The notes: generated by a model not told the origin, from the sequence alone. Shown: positions 44,316-53,276, counted from the stretch's first letter. The stretch is 64,000 nucleotides of DNA from Streptomyces tirandamycinicus (GCF_003097515.1 NZ_CP029188.1:4971001-5035000), one strand, 5' to 3'. Numbers and translations: made by a program.

Positions 44316-45083
44316 ATGAGCGGAATGGGACGTACGGGCAACGGCCGCGGCCGCCTCGGCAGTGTGCTGTCGGGGCTCGCCGTGGCCGTCGGCTGTGTGC
44401 TCTTCCTCGGCGGCTTCGTCTGGGGGGCGCTGCTCTACCAGCCGTACACGGTGCCGACGGACTCGATGTCCCCCACCGTGGCGCCGGGAGACCGGGTGCT
44501 GGCGGAGCGGATCGACGGCTCCGAGGTCCGGCGCGGGGACGTCGTCGTCTTCACCGACCGGGTGTGGGCGGACGCGCCGATGGTGAAGCGCGTGGTCGGG
44601 ATCGGCGGGGACACGGTCGCCTGCTGCGACGCGGACGGCCGGATGACCGTCGACGGCAGGGCCGTCGAGGAACCGTATCTGCGCGGTGAGGAGCCCGCCT
44701 CGCCGATCGGTTTCACCGTCTCGGTGCCCGAGGGGAAGCTCTTCCTCCTGGGGGACGAGCGCAGGACCTCCGTGGACTCCCGAGCGCACCTTCAGGAGGC
44801 CGGCCAGGGCACGGTGCCGGCCGGGGCCGTCAGCGCCCGGCTGGACGCCGTCGCCTGGCCTCTCGGCGGAGTCCTGGAACGGCCGCGGAGCTTCGCCGCC
44901 CTGCCGGGCGGGATCTCCGAGCCCGGGCCCATCCGGCAGGTTCTGGCGACGGTGACGGCCGGTGCCGTGCTGATCCTGGGCGGGGCCGCCTGGGGGCCGC
45001 TCGCCGGGCTCGCCGGCCGACGGCGGCGGTCGGCCGGGCGGAGCGGGGCGGCCGGGCGGAGCGGGGCGGCCGCGGATGCCTGA
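44316..45083 (+). CDS. sipZ: Type I signal peptidase SipZ-type
   Basis: A 255-residue signal peptidase with serine motif PTDSMSPTVAPGDRVLAER, lysine motif VKRVVGIGGDTV and GDERRTSVDSRAH. An N-terminal membrane segment (VAVGCVLFLGGFVWGALLY) and a C-terminal one (VLATVTAGAVLILGGAAWGP) are present. The C-terminus ends in a duplicated GRSGAA unit from an 18-bp DNA repeat. It overlaps the Nudix gene by eight bases. In S. lividans sipZ heads its own transcript, which fits the 51-base gap before it. Confidence 0.9.
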   Translation: MSGMGRTGNGRGRLGSVLSGLAVAVGCVLFLGGFVWGALLYQPYTVPTDSMSPTVAPGDRVLAERIDGSEVRRGDVVVFTDRVWADAPMVKRVVGIGGDTVACCDADGRMTVDGRAVEEPYLRGEEPASPIGFTVSVPEGKLFLLGDERRTSVDSRAHLQEAGQGTVPAGAVSARLDAVAWPLGGVLERPRSFAALPGGISEPGPIRQVLATVTAGAVLILGGAAWGPLAGLAGRRRRSAGRSGAAGRSGAAADA

Positions 45084-45609
45084 GGAGCCCGCGGAGGGCC
45101 TGGCACCCGGGGCGGCCGCGGACGGGCCCGCGCTGCGCCGGGTCTCCCGGGTGATCCTGCTCGATCCCGACGACCGCGTGCTGCTGCTGCACGGCTTCGA
45201 GCCGGACGATCCGGACGACGACTGGTGGTTCACGCCCGGCGGCGGGGTCGAGGGCACGGAGTCCCGGGAGGAGGCCGCGCTGCGCGAACTGGCCGAGGAG
45301 ACGGGGATCACGGAGGTCGAGCTGGGGCCGGTGATCTGGCAGCGCCAGTGCTCCTTCCCGTTCGACGGGCGCCGCTGGGACCAGGACGAGTGGTACTACC
45401 TGGCGCGTACCCGGCAGACGGCGACCAGCCTGACGGGGCTGACCCGGCTGGAGCGGCGCAGTGTCGCCGGGCTCAGGTGGTGGACCTCCGCCGAACTGTC
45501 CGCGGCGCGTGAGACGGTGTACCCGACCAGGCTCGCCGAGCTGCTGCGCACGCTGCTCGACGAGGGGCCTCCGAGTGCGCCCGTGGTCCTGGCCCGGGAA
45601 GTCGTCTAG
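45076..45609 (+). CDS. Nudix hydrolase
   Basis: A 177-residue hydrolase with the Nudix box GGVEGTESREEAALRELAEE followed by TGI, which matches the G-x5-E-x7-RE-x2-EE-x-G pattern and binds magnesium. The N-terminal strand RRVSRVILLDPDDRVLLLHG is typical. The substrate (a nucleoside diphosphate linked to some group) is not identified. Its ATG overlaps the sipZ end. Confidence 0.9.
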   Translation: MPEEPAEGLAPGAAADGPALRRVSRVILLDPDDRVLLLHGFEPDDPDDDWWFTPGGGVEGTESREEAALRELAEETGITEVELGPVIWQRQCSFPFDGRRWDQDEWYYLARTRQTATSLTGLTRLERRSVAGLRWWTSAELSAARETVYPTRLAELLRTLLDEGPPSAPVVLAREVV

Positions 45610-45663
45610 GGACGCGGGGGCTGGCGCACAATGGGGGGACGCACGGCTGAAGGGGAACATGCC

Positions 45664-45972
45664 ATGAGCGCCGAGGACCTCGAGAAGTACGAGACCGAGA
45701 TGGAGCTGAAGCTCTACCGGGAGTACCGCGACGTCGTCGGTCTGTTCAAGTACGTGATCGAGACCGAGCGTCGCTTCTACCTCACCAATGACTACGAGAT
45801 GCAGGTGCACTCGGTGCAGGGCGAGGTCTTCTTCGAGGTGTCCATGGCGGACGCCTGGGTCTGGGACATGTACCGGCCGGCCAGGTTCGTGAAGCAGGTC
45901 CGGGTGCTCACGTTCAAGGACGTGAACATCGAGGAGCTGAACAAGAGCGATCTGGAGCTCCCCCAGGGCTGA
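45664..45972 (+). CDS. DUF2469 family protein
   Basis: A 102-residue actinobacterial protein, MSAEDLEKYETEMELKLYRE at the start and VWDMYRPARFVKQVRVLTFK in the second half, with a glutamate/leucine tail. Highly conserved, function unknown. The ATG at 45664 has AAGGGGA upstream. It lies between the Nudix gene and yraN. Confidence 0.9.
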   Translation: MSAEDLEKYETEMELKLYREYRDVVGLFKYVIETERRFYLTNDYEMQVHSVQGEVFFEVSMADAWVWDMYRPARFVKQVRVLTFKDVNIEELNKSDLELPQG

Positions 45973-46079
45973 CCCTCACCCGAACGAGGGGCGCGGTTTT
46001 CCACAGCGAGGCGGTTTTCCACCAAGATCCACCCGCCGGGGCCACGCGCGTCAGAGTCGGTGCCGGAGGTGGTGCCGAG

Positions 46080-46460
46080 ATGAACGCGACGCGTGCACTG
46101 GGGCGGTACGGCGAGGAACTGGCGGCCCGGCGGCTGGCGGCGGGCGGGATGGCCGTGCTCGCCCGGAACTGGCGATGCGGACGGGCCGGCGAGATCGACA
46201 TCGTCGCCCGGGACGGCGACACGGTGGTCGTCTGCGAGGTCAAGACGCGCAGGGGCGGCCCGGAGGGGCGGGCGCCCTTCGAACATCCGATGGCCGCGAT
46301 CACCACGGCCAAGGCGGACCGCCTCAGACGTCTGGCCGCGTGCTGGCTGGAGCTCCACGGGGGACCACCACCCCGCGGCGGGGTGCGGATCGATCTCGTG
46401 GCGGTGCTGCTCCCCCGGCGGGGAGCGCCCCGGGTCGAGCACGTGACGGGGGTGGCCTGA
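46080..46460 (+). CDS. yraN: YraN/UPF0102 family endonuclease-like protein
   Basis: A 126-residue UPF0102 protein with LGRYGEELAARRLAAGGMAVLARNWR, GEIDIVARDGDTVVVCEVKTRR (a PD-(D/E)xK-like nuclease core) and a C-terminal half RIDLVAVLLPRRG. It is probably a structure-specific nuclease or repair factor. Its stop overlaps the comM start (TGATG). Confidence 0.93.
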   Translation: MNATRALGRYGEELAARRLAAGGMAVLARNWRCGRAGEIDIVARDGDTVVVCEVKTRRGGPEGRAPFEHPMAAITTAKADRLRRLAACWLELHGGPPPRGGVRIDLVAVLLPRRGAPRVEHVTGVA

Positions 46461-48082
46461 TGGGATTCGCCCGCACCTGCTCCGTGGCGCTGGTGGGCGT
46501 CGAGGGCGTGGTCGTGGAGGTCCAGGCGGACCTGGAACCGGGGGTCGCGGCCTTCACCCTGGTCGGGCTGCCGGACAAGAGCCTCGTGGAGAGCCGCGAC
46601 CGGGTCCGGGCGGCGGTCGTCAACTCCGGTGCCGAGTGGCCGCAGAAGAAGCTCACGGTCGGCCTCAGCCCGGCGTCCGTGCCCAAGGGCGGCAGTGGGT
46701 TCGACCTCGCCGTAGCCTGCGCGGTCCTGGGCGCGGCCGAGCGCGTCGATCCCAGGGCGATCGCGGATCTGGTGCTCCTCGGCGAGCTCGGCCTGGACGG
46801 CAGGGTGCGGCCGGTGCGGGGCGTCCTGCCCGCGGTCCTCGCCGCGGCGGAGGCCGGCTACCAGCAGGTCGTCGTGCCCGAGCGGACCGCGGGCGAGGCC
46901 TCGCTCGTGCCGGGCGTCTCGGTCCTCGGCGTGCGCAGTCTCCGCCAGCTGATCGCGGTGCTGAACGACGAGCCGGTGCCGGAGGAGGAGCCCGACGGCG
47001 ACGGCCGGCCCGGTGCCCTGCTCGCGGGGCTGGTGGTGCCCGGCGCCGGGCCGGGCACGGGACTCCCCGCCGATCCGGACCGGGCCGGCTCCCTGCCCGA
47101 CCTGGCGGACGTCGCCGGTCAGCACGGGGCACGGACCGCGCTCGAGGTCGCCGCGGCCGGGAGACACCACCTGCTGCTCCAGGGACCTCCGGGCGCGGGC
47201 AAGACCATGCTCGCGGAGCGGCTTCCGTCGGTGCTCCCGCCGCTCACCCGCAAGGAGTCCCTCGAGATCACCGCCGTCCACTCGGTCGCGGGCATCCTCC
47301 CGCCCGGCGAACCCCTGGTGCGCACCCCGCCCTACTGCGCCCCGCACCACTCTGCGACGATGCAGTCCCTCGTGGGCGGCGGGCAGGGCGTGCCGAGGCC
47401 CGGAGCGGTCTCCCTGGCGCACCGGGGCGTCCTGTTCCTGGACGAGGCCCCGGAGTTCTCCGGCAAGGCGCTCGACGCCCTCCGCCAGCCCCTCGAATCG
47501 GGTCATGTGATCGTGGCGCGGAGTGCGGGTGTGGTCCGGCTGCCCGCCCGGTTCCTCCTGATGCTCGCGGCCAACCCCTGCCCCTGCGGGCGCCACACCC
47601 TGCACGGCGCGGGATGCGACTGCCCTCCCGCGCTGATCCGGCGCTACCAGGCACGGCTCTCCGGCCCGCTGCTCGACCGGGTGGACCTGCGGGTCGAGGT
47701 GGAGCCCGTCAGCCGCGCCGACCTGCTGGGCCAGGGCGCCCGCGGCGAGCCGTCCGCGTCCGTCGCGGCCCGGGTCGGGGAGGCGCGGGACCGGGCGGCC
47801 GCCCGGCTGTCCGGCACCCCGTGGCGCGCCAACAGCGAGGTGCCCGGCCATGAGCTGCGCACCCGCTGGCACACCGCTCCCGGCGCGCTCGCCGCGGCGG
47901 AGCGGGACATGGAGCGGGGGCTGCTCACGGCCAGGGGCATGGACCGGGTGCTCCGGGTCGCCTGGACGGTCGCCGACCTCGCCGGCCGTGACCGGCCCCA
48001 TGCACGGGATGTGGACCTGGCGCTGCAACTGCGCACGGGCATCGCCCGCGGCGTCCCGGCGGGCTTCGGAGCCGGGCGATGA
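46460..48082 (+). CDS. comM: ComM/YifB-type AAA+ ATPase (Mg-chelatase family)
   Basis: A 540-residue AAA+ ATPase. The N-terminal ChlI-like region has TVGLSPASVPKGGSGFDLAV and GRVRPVRGVLP. Walker A GPPGAGKTMLAERLPS is near residue 241, Walker B VLFLDEAPEFSGKALDALRQ, and ANPCPCGRHT and LLDRVDLRVEVEP follow. In transformable bacteria ComM is a branch-migration helicase; in Streptomyces its role is unknown. It starts at the yraN stop and precedes dprA. Confidence 0.93.
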   Translation: MGFARTCSVALVGVEGVVVEVQADLEPGVAAFTLVGLPDKSLVESRDRVRAAVVNSGAEWPQKKLTVGLSPASVPKGGSGFDLAVACAVLGAAERVDPRAIADLVLLGELGLDGRVRPVRGVLPAVLAAAEAGYQQVVVPERTAGEASLVPGVSVLGVRSLRQLIAVLNDEPVPEEEPDGDGRPGALLAGLVVPGAGPGTGLPADPDRAGSLPDLADVAGQHGARTALEVAAAGRHHLLLQGPPGAGKTMLAERLPSVLPPLTRKESLEITAVHSVAGILPPGEPLVRTPPYCAPHHSATMQSLVGGGQGVPRPGAVSLAHRGVLFLDEAPEFSGKALDALRQPLESGHVIVARSAGVVRLPARFLLMLAANPCPCGRHTLHGAGCDCPPALIRRYQARLSGPLLDRVDLRVEVEPVSRADLLGQGARGEPSASVAARVGEARDRAAARLSGTPWRANSEVPGHELRTRWHTAPGALAAAERDMERGLLTARGMDRVLRVAWTVADLAGRDRPHARDVDLALQLRTGIARGVPAGFGAGR

Positions 48083-48140
48083 GCACCGGTCCCGTGCACG
48101 GGCCGCCCCGGCGCCCGGGCACGGAGTGGGGAGCCCCGGC

Positions 48141-49307
48141 ATGACCGCCGGAGCGGGTGAGGAGGAGCGCAGGGCGCGTGCGGCGTTGACAGGGGTCGTC
48201 GAACCGGGTGATGAGCGCGCGGGCGGATGGCTGCGCCGGTACGGCCCGGTGGAGCTCCTGACCCGTCTCACCGCGCCCGCCGGGACCGAGAACCCCCTCC
48301 CCGGAGCCGGGGAGGAGCGGATGCGGGGCTACCGGACCCGGGCAGCGGCGGCCCGTCCGGAGCGCGATCTGGAGCGGGTGGCCGAGCTGGGCGGGCGTTT
48401 CGTGTGCCCGGGGGACCCGGAGTGGCCGGGGCAGCTGGACGACCTCGGAGACGCGAGACCGGTCGGGCTCTGGGTGCGAGGCCCCGCCGACCTGCGGATA
48501 TGGGCCCTGCGCTCGGTCGCCGTGGTGGGTGCCAGAGCCTGCACCCCGTACGGCGCCCATGTGTCCGGGACACTCGCCTCGGGTCTGGCCGAACGCGGCT
48601 GGGTCGTCGTCTCCGGCGCGGCGTACGGGATCGACGCCGCCGCCCATCGGGGTGCCCTGTCCACGGGGGGCGCCACGGTCGCCGTGCTGGCCTGCGGGGT
48701 GGACACCGTCTACCCCCGGGGGCACACCGAGTTGATCGGCCGCATGGTCGAACAGGGTCTGGTCGTAGCGGAGTTGCCGCCGGGAGCCCACCCCACACGC
48801 AGCCGGTTCGTGCTGCGGAACCGGGTCATCGCGGCCCTGTCGCGGGGCACCGTCGTCGTGGAGGCCGAGTACCGGAGCGGTTCCCTGGCCACCGCCCGTG
48901 CCGCGGAGCGCCTCGGACGCCTCACCATGGGTGTTCCCGGCCCGGTGACCAGCGGGCTCTCCTCGGGGGTGCACGAACTGCTGCGCAGCGGGGCGGTGCT
49001 GGTCACCGACCCCGACGAAGTGGTCGAACTGGTCGGTGACATCGGTGAACTCGCCCCCGCGCGCCGGGGACCCGTGCTCCCCAGAGACCTTCTCGGGCCC
49101 GGCTGCGCACGTGTTCTGGAGGCGCTCCCGGTCCGCGCCGCCCTCGACGGCCGGGAGGTCGCCGTTCGAGCCGGCACCTCGCCCGACGAGACCCTCGCGA
49201 GGCTGTACGAACTGCACTCCCTGGGCTTCGTCGAACGCCGAGGGGACCGCTGGCAGTTGGCCCCGGGAGACACAACGGGCTCGAACGTACGGCGAGGCGA
49301 TGCTTGA
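48141..49307 (+). CDS. dprA: DNA-processing protein DprA
   Basis: A 388-residue DprA/Smf protein that loads RecA on single-stranded DNA in transformable species. The Rossmann-like core has VAVVGARACTPYGAHVSG, GWVVVSGAAYGIDAAAHRGAL, VLACGVDTVYPRGHTELI and FVLRNRVIAALSRGTVVVEA. A winged-helix domain follows at about 310-380. The ATG at 48141 has GTGGGGAG upstream and lies 58 bases after comM. Confidence 0.93.
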   Translation: MTAGAGEEERRARAALTGVVEPGDERAGGWLRRYGPVELLTRLTAPAGTENPLPGAGEERMRGYRTRAAAARPERDLERVAELGGRFVCPGDPEWPGQLDDLGDARPVGLWVRGPADLRIWALRSVAVVGARACTPYGAHVSGTLASGLAERGWVVVSGAAYGIDAAAHRGALSTGGATVAVLACGVDTVYPRGHTELIGRMVEQGLVVAELPPGAHPTRSRFVLRNRVIAALSRGTVVVEAEYRSGSLATARAAERLGRLTMGVPGPVTSGLSSGVHELLRSGAVLVTDPDEVVELVGDIGELAPARRGPVLPRDLLGPGCARVLEALPVRAALDGREVAVRAGTSPDETLARLYELHSLGFVERRGDRWQLAPGDTTGSNVRRGDA

Positions 49308-49562
49308 CCTGGGGCATTCGGGTGACAGGGTGAGCCCGATGGCCCCGGCCGCACCTTCGCGACAGCCCGAGGGCCGGTGCCCGCTGCCCCGGCCCTCGTT
49401 CGAAGATGTGGCCGAAGGTACACACTCACCGAGGCGCGATCCGCCGCCGTTCGCGCACCGCTATCCGCCAGTCACGCTACGCTCGCCAGGTTCACCGCCC
49501 AGCCCCCGGCCCAGACAACCCGTCCCATCACGCTCCACGGCAGAACGGCTCAAAGGCAACGC

Positions 49563-50399
49563 ATGCCCCAGCACACCTCCGGGTCTGACCACGCGGCAGT
49601 TCCCCCCGCTGCCCGTGGTTCCGTGCGGCCGCCCGCGCCCTCGTCGCTCGAAGAGCTGTGGCGGTCGTACAAGGCCACCGGTGACGAACGGTTGCGGGAG
49701 CAGCTGATCCTGCACTACTCACCGCTGGTGAAGTACGTCGCGGGCCGGGTGAGCGTCGGACTGCCGTCCAACGTCGAGCAGGCGGACTTCGTTTCCTCCG
49801 GGGTCTTCGGACTCATCGACGCGATCGAGAAGTTCGACATCGAGCGTTCGATCAAGTTCGAGACGTACGCGATCACCCGGATCCGGGGCGCCATGATCGA
49901 CGAGTTGCGGGCACTGGACTGGATCCCTCGCTCCGTGCGGCAGAAGGCCCGTAACGTCGAGCGTGCGTACGCCACGCTGGAGGCGCAACTGCGGCGCACC
50001 CCCTCCGAGAGCGAGGTGGCCGCCGAGATGGGCATCTCGCTCGAGGAACTGCACTCCGTCTTCAGCCAGTTGTCCCTGGCGAACGTGGTCGCCCTGGAGG
50101 AACTGCTCCATGTCGGGGGCGAGGGCGGCGACCGGCTCAGCCTCATGGACACCCTGGAGGACACCGCAGCGGACAATCCGGTGGAGGTGGCCGAGGACCG
50201 CGAGCTGCGACGCCTCCTCGCCCGCGCCATCAACACGCTCCCCGACCGGGAGAAGACCGTCGTCACCCTCTACTACTACGAAGGCCTGACGCTGGCCGAG
50301 ATCGGCAACGTCCTGGGCGTCACCGAGAGCCGGGTCAGCCAGATCCACACCAAGTCCGTACTGCAACTCAGGGCGAAACTGGCCGACGTCGCCAGATGA
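49563..50399 (+). CDS. whiG: Sporulation sigma factor WhiG
   Basis: A 278-residue sigma factor of the FliA/WhiG type that starts the sporulation programme of aerial hyphae. Regions 2 (HYSPLVKYVAGRVSVGLPSN, FGLIDAIEKFDIERSIKFET) and 4 (LPDREKTVVTLYYYEGLTL, GVTESRVSQIHTKSVLQL) are complete. The protein closely matches S. coelicolor WhiG. The start MPQHTSGSDHA is at the ATG at 49563, with weak upstream ribosome binding sequence. In S. coelicolor its activity is held by the anti-sigma factor RsiG with cyclic di-GMP. Confidence 0.97.
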   Translation: MPQHTSGSDHAAVPPAARGSVRPPAPSSLEELWRSYKATGDERLREQLILHYSPLVKYVAGRVSVGLPSNVEQADFVSSGVFGLIDAIEKFDIERSIKFETYAITRIRGAMIDELRALDWIPRSVRQKARNVERAYATLEAQLRRTPSESEVAAEMGISLEELHSVFSQLSLANVVALEELLHVGGEGGDRLSLMDTLEDTAADNPVEVAEDRELRRLLARAINTLPDREKTVVTLYYYEGLTLAEIGNVLGVTESRVSQIHTKSVLQLRAKLADVAR

Positions 50400-50506
50400 G
50401 GCGGCGCCGCCCGCCGGGGCCGGCCCCACCGCGGAGCCGGCAGCGGGGCCGGGCCGATCCGGCACGGTCCCGCCCGTGCGAGCCGTCCTCGCCGTAAAGT
50501 GGTTCC

Positions 50507-51091
50507 GTGCCAAGGATTCGAGCGGCCTCCGTGGCCGAGCACCGGACCATGCAGCGCGCCGCTCTGCTGGACGCCGCACGCTCCCTGCTGTCCGAAGGGG
50601 GGACGGAGGCGCTCACCTTCCCCGCCCTCGCCGAGCGCACGGGCCTGGCCAGATCCTCCGTCTACGAGTACTTCCGCTCCCGCGCCGCGGTGGTCGAAGA
50701 GCTGTGCGCCGTCGACTTCCCCGTCTGGGCGGCGGAGGTGGAGGCAGCCATGGCGGCCGCGGACACCGCCGAGGGCAAGGTCGAGGCCTATGTGCGCCGT
50801 CAGCTCGAGCTCGTCGGCGACCGGCGCCACCGGGCGGTCGTCGCGATCTCGGCGAGCGAGCTGGACGACGGCGCCAGGGAGAAGATCCGCGCCGCGCACG
50901 GCGGGCTGGTCGCCATGATCGTGGAGGCGCTCGGGGAGCTGGGGCACCAGCATCCCCGACTCGCGGCCATGCTCCTCCAGGGGGTCGTGGACGCCGCGGT
51001 GCGCCGTATCGAGCTGGGCGCCGCCGAGGAGCCCCCCGCCATCGCCGAGGCCGCGGTCTCGATGGCGCTCCGCGGGGTCCGGGGAGCCTGA
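50507..51091 (+). CDS. TetR family transcriptional regulator
   Basis: A 194-residue regulator. The N-terminal helix-turn-helix domain spans about 10-60 (RAALLDAARSLLSEGG, FPALAERTGLARSSVYEYFRSR). The C-terminal ligand-binding part is Ala/Glu-rich; its ligand is unknown. Its GTG start is at 50507. A reading frame on the minus strand (the M23 gene) runs through the 3' three quarters of this gene. Confidence 0.9.
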   Translation: MPRIRAASVAEHRTMQRAALLDAARSLLSEGGTEALTFPALAERTGLARSSVYEYFRSRAAVVEELCAVDFPVWAAEVEAAMAAADTAEGKVEAYVRRQLELVGDRRHRAVVAISASELDDGAREKIRAAHGGLVAMIVEALGELGHQHPRLAAMLLQGVVDAAVRRIELGAAEEPPAIAEAAVSMALRGVRGA

Positions 51092-52112
51092 GCCCGCACC
51101 GACCCCTTCTGCCGGACCTGCGGGCCTCGTGCCCGGGCGATTCCGGCCGCACTCCGTGCCCGTGCCCTCCCGCGCCCGAGTCCGTGCCGTACGCCACGTG
51201 CCGGCCCGGTGCCGTGCGATTCCTGCCGCACTCGGTGCCCGTGCCCCACGTACCAACCCCGGTGCCCGTGCCATTCCTGCGCACTCGGTGCCCGTGCCGC
51301 GCTCCACTGCGTCGCTCCGGTGCCCACTGCGCCGTTCCCGCCCCGCCCCCTGCGCCGCGGCCGGTGCGCGGCTCCGCAGCGCCCGCCCACGAGCAGCGTC
51401 TGCCCTCCCTCCTGCGGGCCGGGCCGGGCCGTCGCCGGTGGCGTGGCGCCCTGTGGGCGGCGATCGCCGCCGCCAGCAGCAGGGCCTGGACCGCGTCCGC
51501 GCCCGCCCGGGACGGAGCGGCCGACACCTCGGCGAGCCCCGGCAGTGCTCCCCCCGGTGCCGGCAGCGCTCCCCCGGGTGCCGTCGGCGGCCCCGGTACG
51601 CCGAACACCGGAAGCAGCCGGGACGGGCCGCGGCGCAGGGCCGACGCGGGCAGGAGGGAGAGCGGGTCGAGGTACTCGTCGCCGCGCCGGAGTCCCCAGT
51701 GCAGACAGCCGGGCGGACAGTGCGAGGAACCCTCCGCCACCACCGCCACCACCTGCCCCTCGGACACCAGGGCACCCGGCCGGACCAGTGGGCGCACCGG
51801 CTCGTAGGTCGTGCGCAGCGGCAGGCCGCCCGTACCCGCCAGTTCGATCGACAGCACTCCGCGCCCCGCCACCGGCCCGGCGAAGGACACCCGGCCCGGC
51901 GCCGCGGCGCGCACCTCGGTGCCCGGGGGCGCCGCCAGGTCCACACCGCGGTGGCCCCGCCCGTACGGGGAGGGCGGCGGTGCCCAGCCCCGCACCACCG
52001 AGGGGCGGGGCGGGCCCACCGGCCAGACCGCCGCCCGCGCCGCCACCGGGGAGACCAGGACCAGCAGCACCGCCGCCAGCGCCGTCGTCACGACTGCTCG
52101 TACGCGATTCAT
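50613..52112 (-). CDS. Exported M23-type peptidase-like protein with doubtful 3' end
   Basis: The minus-strand ATG at 52110-52112 gives MNRVRAVVTTALAAVLLVLV, a signal peptide ending near ARAA. An M23 (lysostaphin-type) domain follows with HRGVDLAAPPG (zinc ligands) and a second motif CLHWGLRRG, in which Cys replaces the usual catalytic histidine of HxH. After about residue 150 the sequence turns Arg/Pro/Gly-rich and has no stop until 50613, antisense to the end of the intergenic repeats and tetR. The real C-terminus is probably near 51400-51650. Function may be a cell-wall-binding or inactive peptidase. Confidence 0.6.
   Translation of the reverse strand: MNRVRAVVTTALAAVLLVLVSPVAARAAVWPVGPPRPSVVRGWAPPPSPYGRGHRGVDLAAPPGTEVRAAAPGRVSFAGPVAGRGVLSIELAGTGGLPLRTTYEPVRPLVRPGALVSEGQVVAVVAEGSSHCPPGCLHWGLRRGDEYLDPLSLLPASALRRGPSRLLPVFGVPGPPTAPGGALPAPGGALPGLAEVSAAPSRAGADAVQALLLAAAIAAHRAPRHRRRPGPARRREGRRCSWAGAAEPRTGRGAGGGAGTAQWAPERRSGARHGHRVRRNGTGTGVGTWGTGTECGRNRTAPGRHVAYGTDSGAGGHGHGVRPESPGHEARRSGRRGRCGLRLPGPRGAPSRPRPRRWRGAPRRRPARYGAPRRPRPPGGAWPRVGDAGAPAPRAPPRSWRPARRARRGSSPWRRRPARSPRSRRPPGGAGRRRARADGAHRPRPCPRRCPRPPWLPPPPPPRRGSRRRTALRPPRRGSGSTRRRRIWPGPCARRGRGR
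51139..51298. repeat. Imperfect 27-28-bp repeats between tetR and the M23 gene
   Basis: Three copies (51139-51166, 51218-51245, 51272-51298) of a unit like GATTCCTGCCGCACTCGGTG followed by CCCGTGCC. The interval 51092-51640 otherwise reads only as the low-complexity extension of the minus-strand M23 frame. Confidence 0.8.
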
Positions 52113-52373
52113 GACGCCGACGGTCCCGCAACCGGCCATCGCCGCGCTGATCATGGTCCGGATCTGTGGACGACCGGCCGGTTGTGGACATCGCCGTCAC
52201 CCGGCACCCCCGCGGTCCCGTACACTTCTTCTGGCGATCCGGGTCACCCGGGTCGACTTCGCACGCCCCGCCACCACCCTCGTCATCGGTCGGTGGCCGC
52301 GCCTCTCGGTCCCCTGTGGCACGGCGCGCCGGGGCGTCAGGACACAACCGGGAAAACTCAAGGAGATACGGCC

Positions 52374-53276
52374 ATGGCCGTCGTCACGATGCGGGAGCTG
52401 CTGGAGAGCGGCGTCCACTTCGGTCACCAGACCCGTCGCTGGAACCCGAAGATGAAGCGCTTCATCTTCACCGAGCGCAACGGCATCTACATCATCGACC
52501 TGCTCCAGTCGCTGTCGTACATCGACCGCGCCTACGAGTTCGTCAAGGAGACCGTCGCGCACGGCGGCTCCATCATGTTCGTCGGCACGAAGAAGCAGGC
52601 GCAGGAGGCCATCGCCGAGCAGGCCACCCGCGTCGGCATGCCCTACGTCAACCAGCGCTGGCTCGGCGGCATGCTCACCAACTTCTCCACCGTCTACAAG
52701 CGCCTTCAGCGTCTGAAGGAGCTCGAGGCGATCGACTTCGAGGACGTGGCCGCCTCCGGTCTCACCAAGAAGGAGCTCCTGGTCCTCTCGCGCGAGAAGG
52801 CCAAGCTGGAGAAGACCCTCGGTGGCATCCGCGAGATGCAGAAGGTTCCGAGCGCCGTCTGGATCGTCGACACCAAGAAGGAGCACATCGCCGTCGGTGA
52901 GGCGCGCAAGCTCCACATCCCGGTCGTCGCGATCCTCGACACCAACTGCGACCCGGACGAGGTCGACTACAAGATCCCGGGCAACGACGACGCGATCCGC
53001 TCCGTCACCCTGCTCACCCGCGTGATCGCCGACGCCGTCGCGGAGGGCCTCATCGCCCGTTCCGGCGTCGCGACCGGTGACTCGAAGCCGGGCGAGAAGG
53101 CCGCCGGCGAGCCGTTGGCCGAGTGGGAGCGCGACCTGCTCGAGGGCGAGAAGAAGGCCGACGAGACCCCGGCCGCCGAGGCTGAGAAGCCGGCCGACGC
53201 CGAGAAGCCGGCCGACGCCGAGCAGGCGGCCGACGCCGCTGCCGAGGCTCCGGCCGCGGACGCCGACAAGGCCTGA
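52374..53276 (+). CDS. rpsB: 30S ribosomal protein S2
   Basis: A 300-residue S2. The core starts MAVVTMRELLESGVHFGHQT and has NQRWLGGMLTNFSTVYKRL and VVAILDTNCDPDEVDYKIPGNDDAIRS. The C-terminal 45 residues are an acidic extension with EKPADA repeats. The ATG at 52374 has AAGGAG upstream. It opens the rpsB-tsf pair. Confidence 0.97.
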   Translation: MAVVTMRELLESGVHFGHQTRRWNPKMKRFIFTERNGIYIIDLLQSLSYIDRAYEFVKETVAHGGSIMFVGTKKQAQEAIAEQATRVGMPYVNQRWLGGMLTNFSTVYKRLQRLKELEAIDFEDVAASGLTKKELLVLSREKAKLEKTLGGIREMQKVPSAVWIVDTKKEHIAVGEARKLHIPVVAILDTNCDPDEVDYKIPGNDDAIRSVTLLTRVIADAVAEGLIARSGVATGDSKPGEKAAGEPLAEWERDLLEGEKKADETPAAEAEKPADAEKPADAEQAADAAAEAPAADADKA

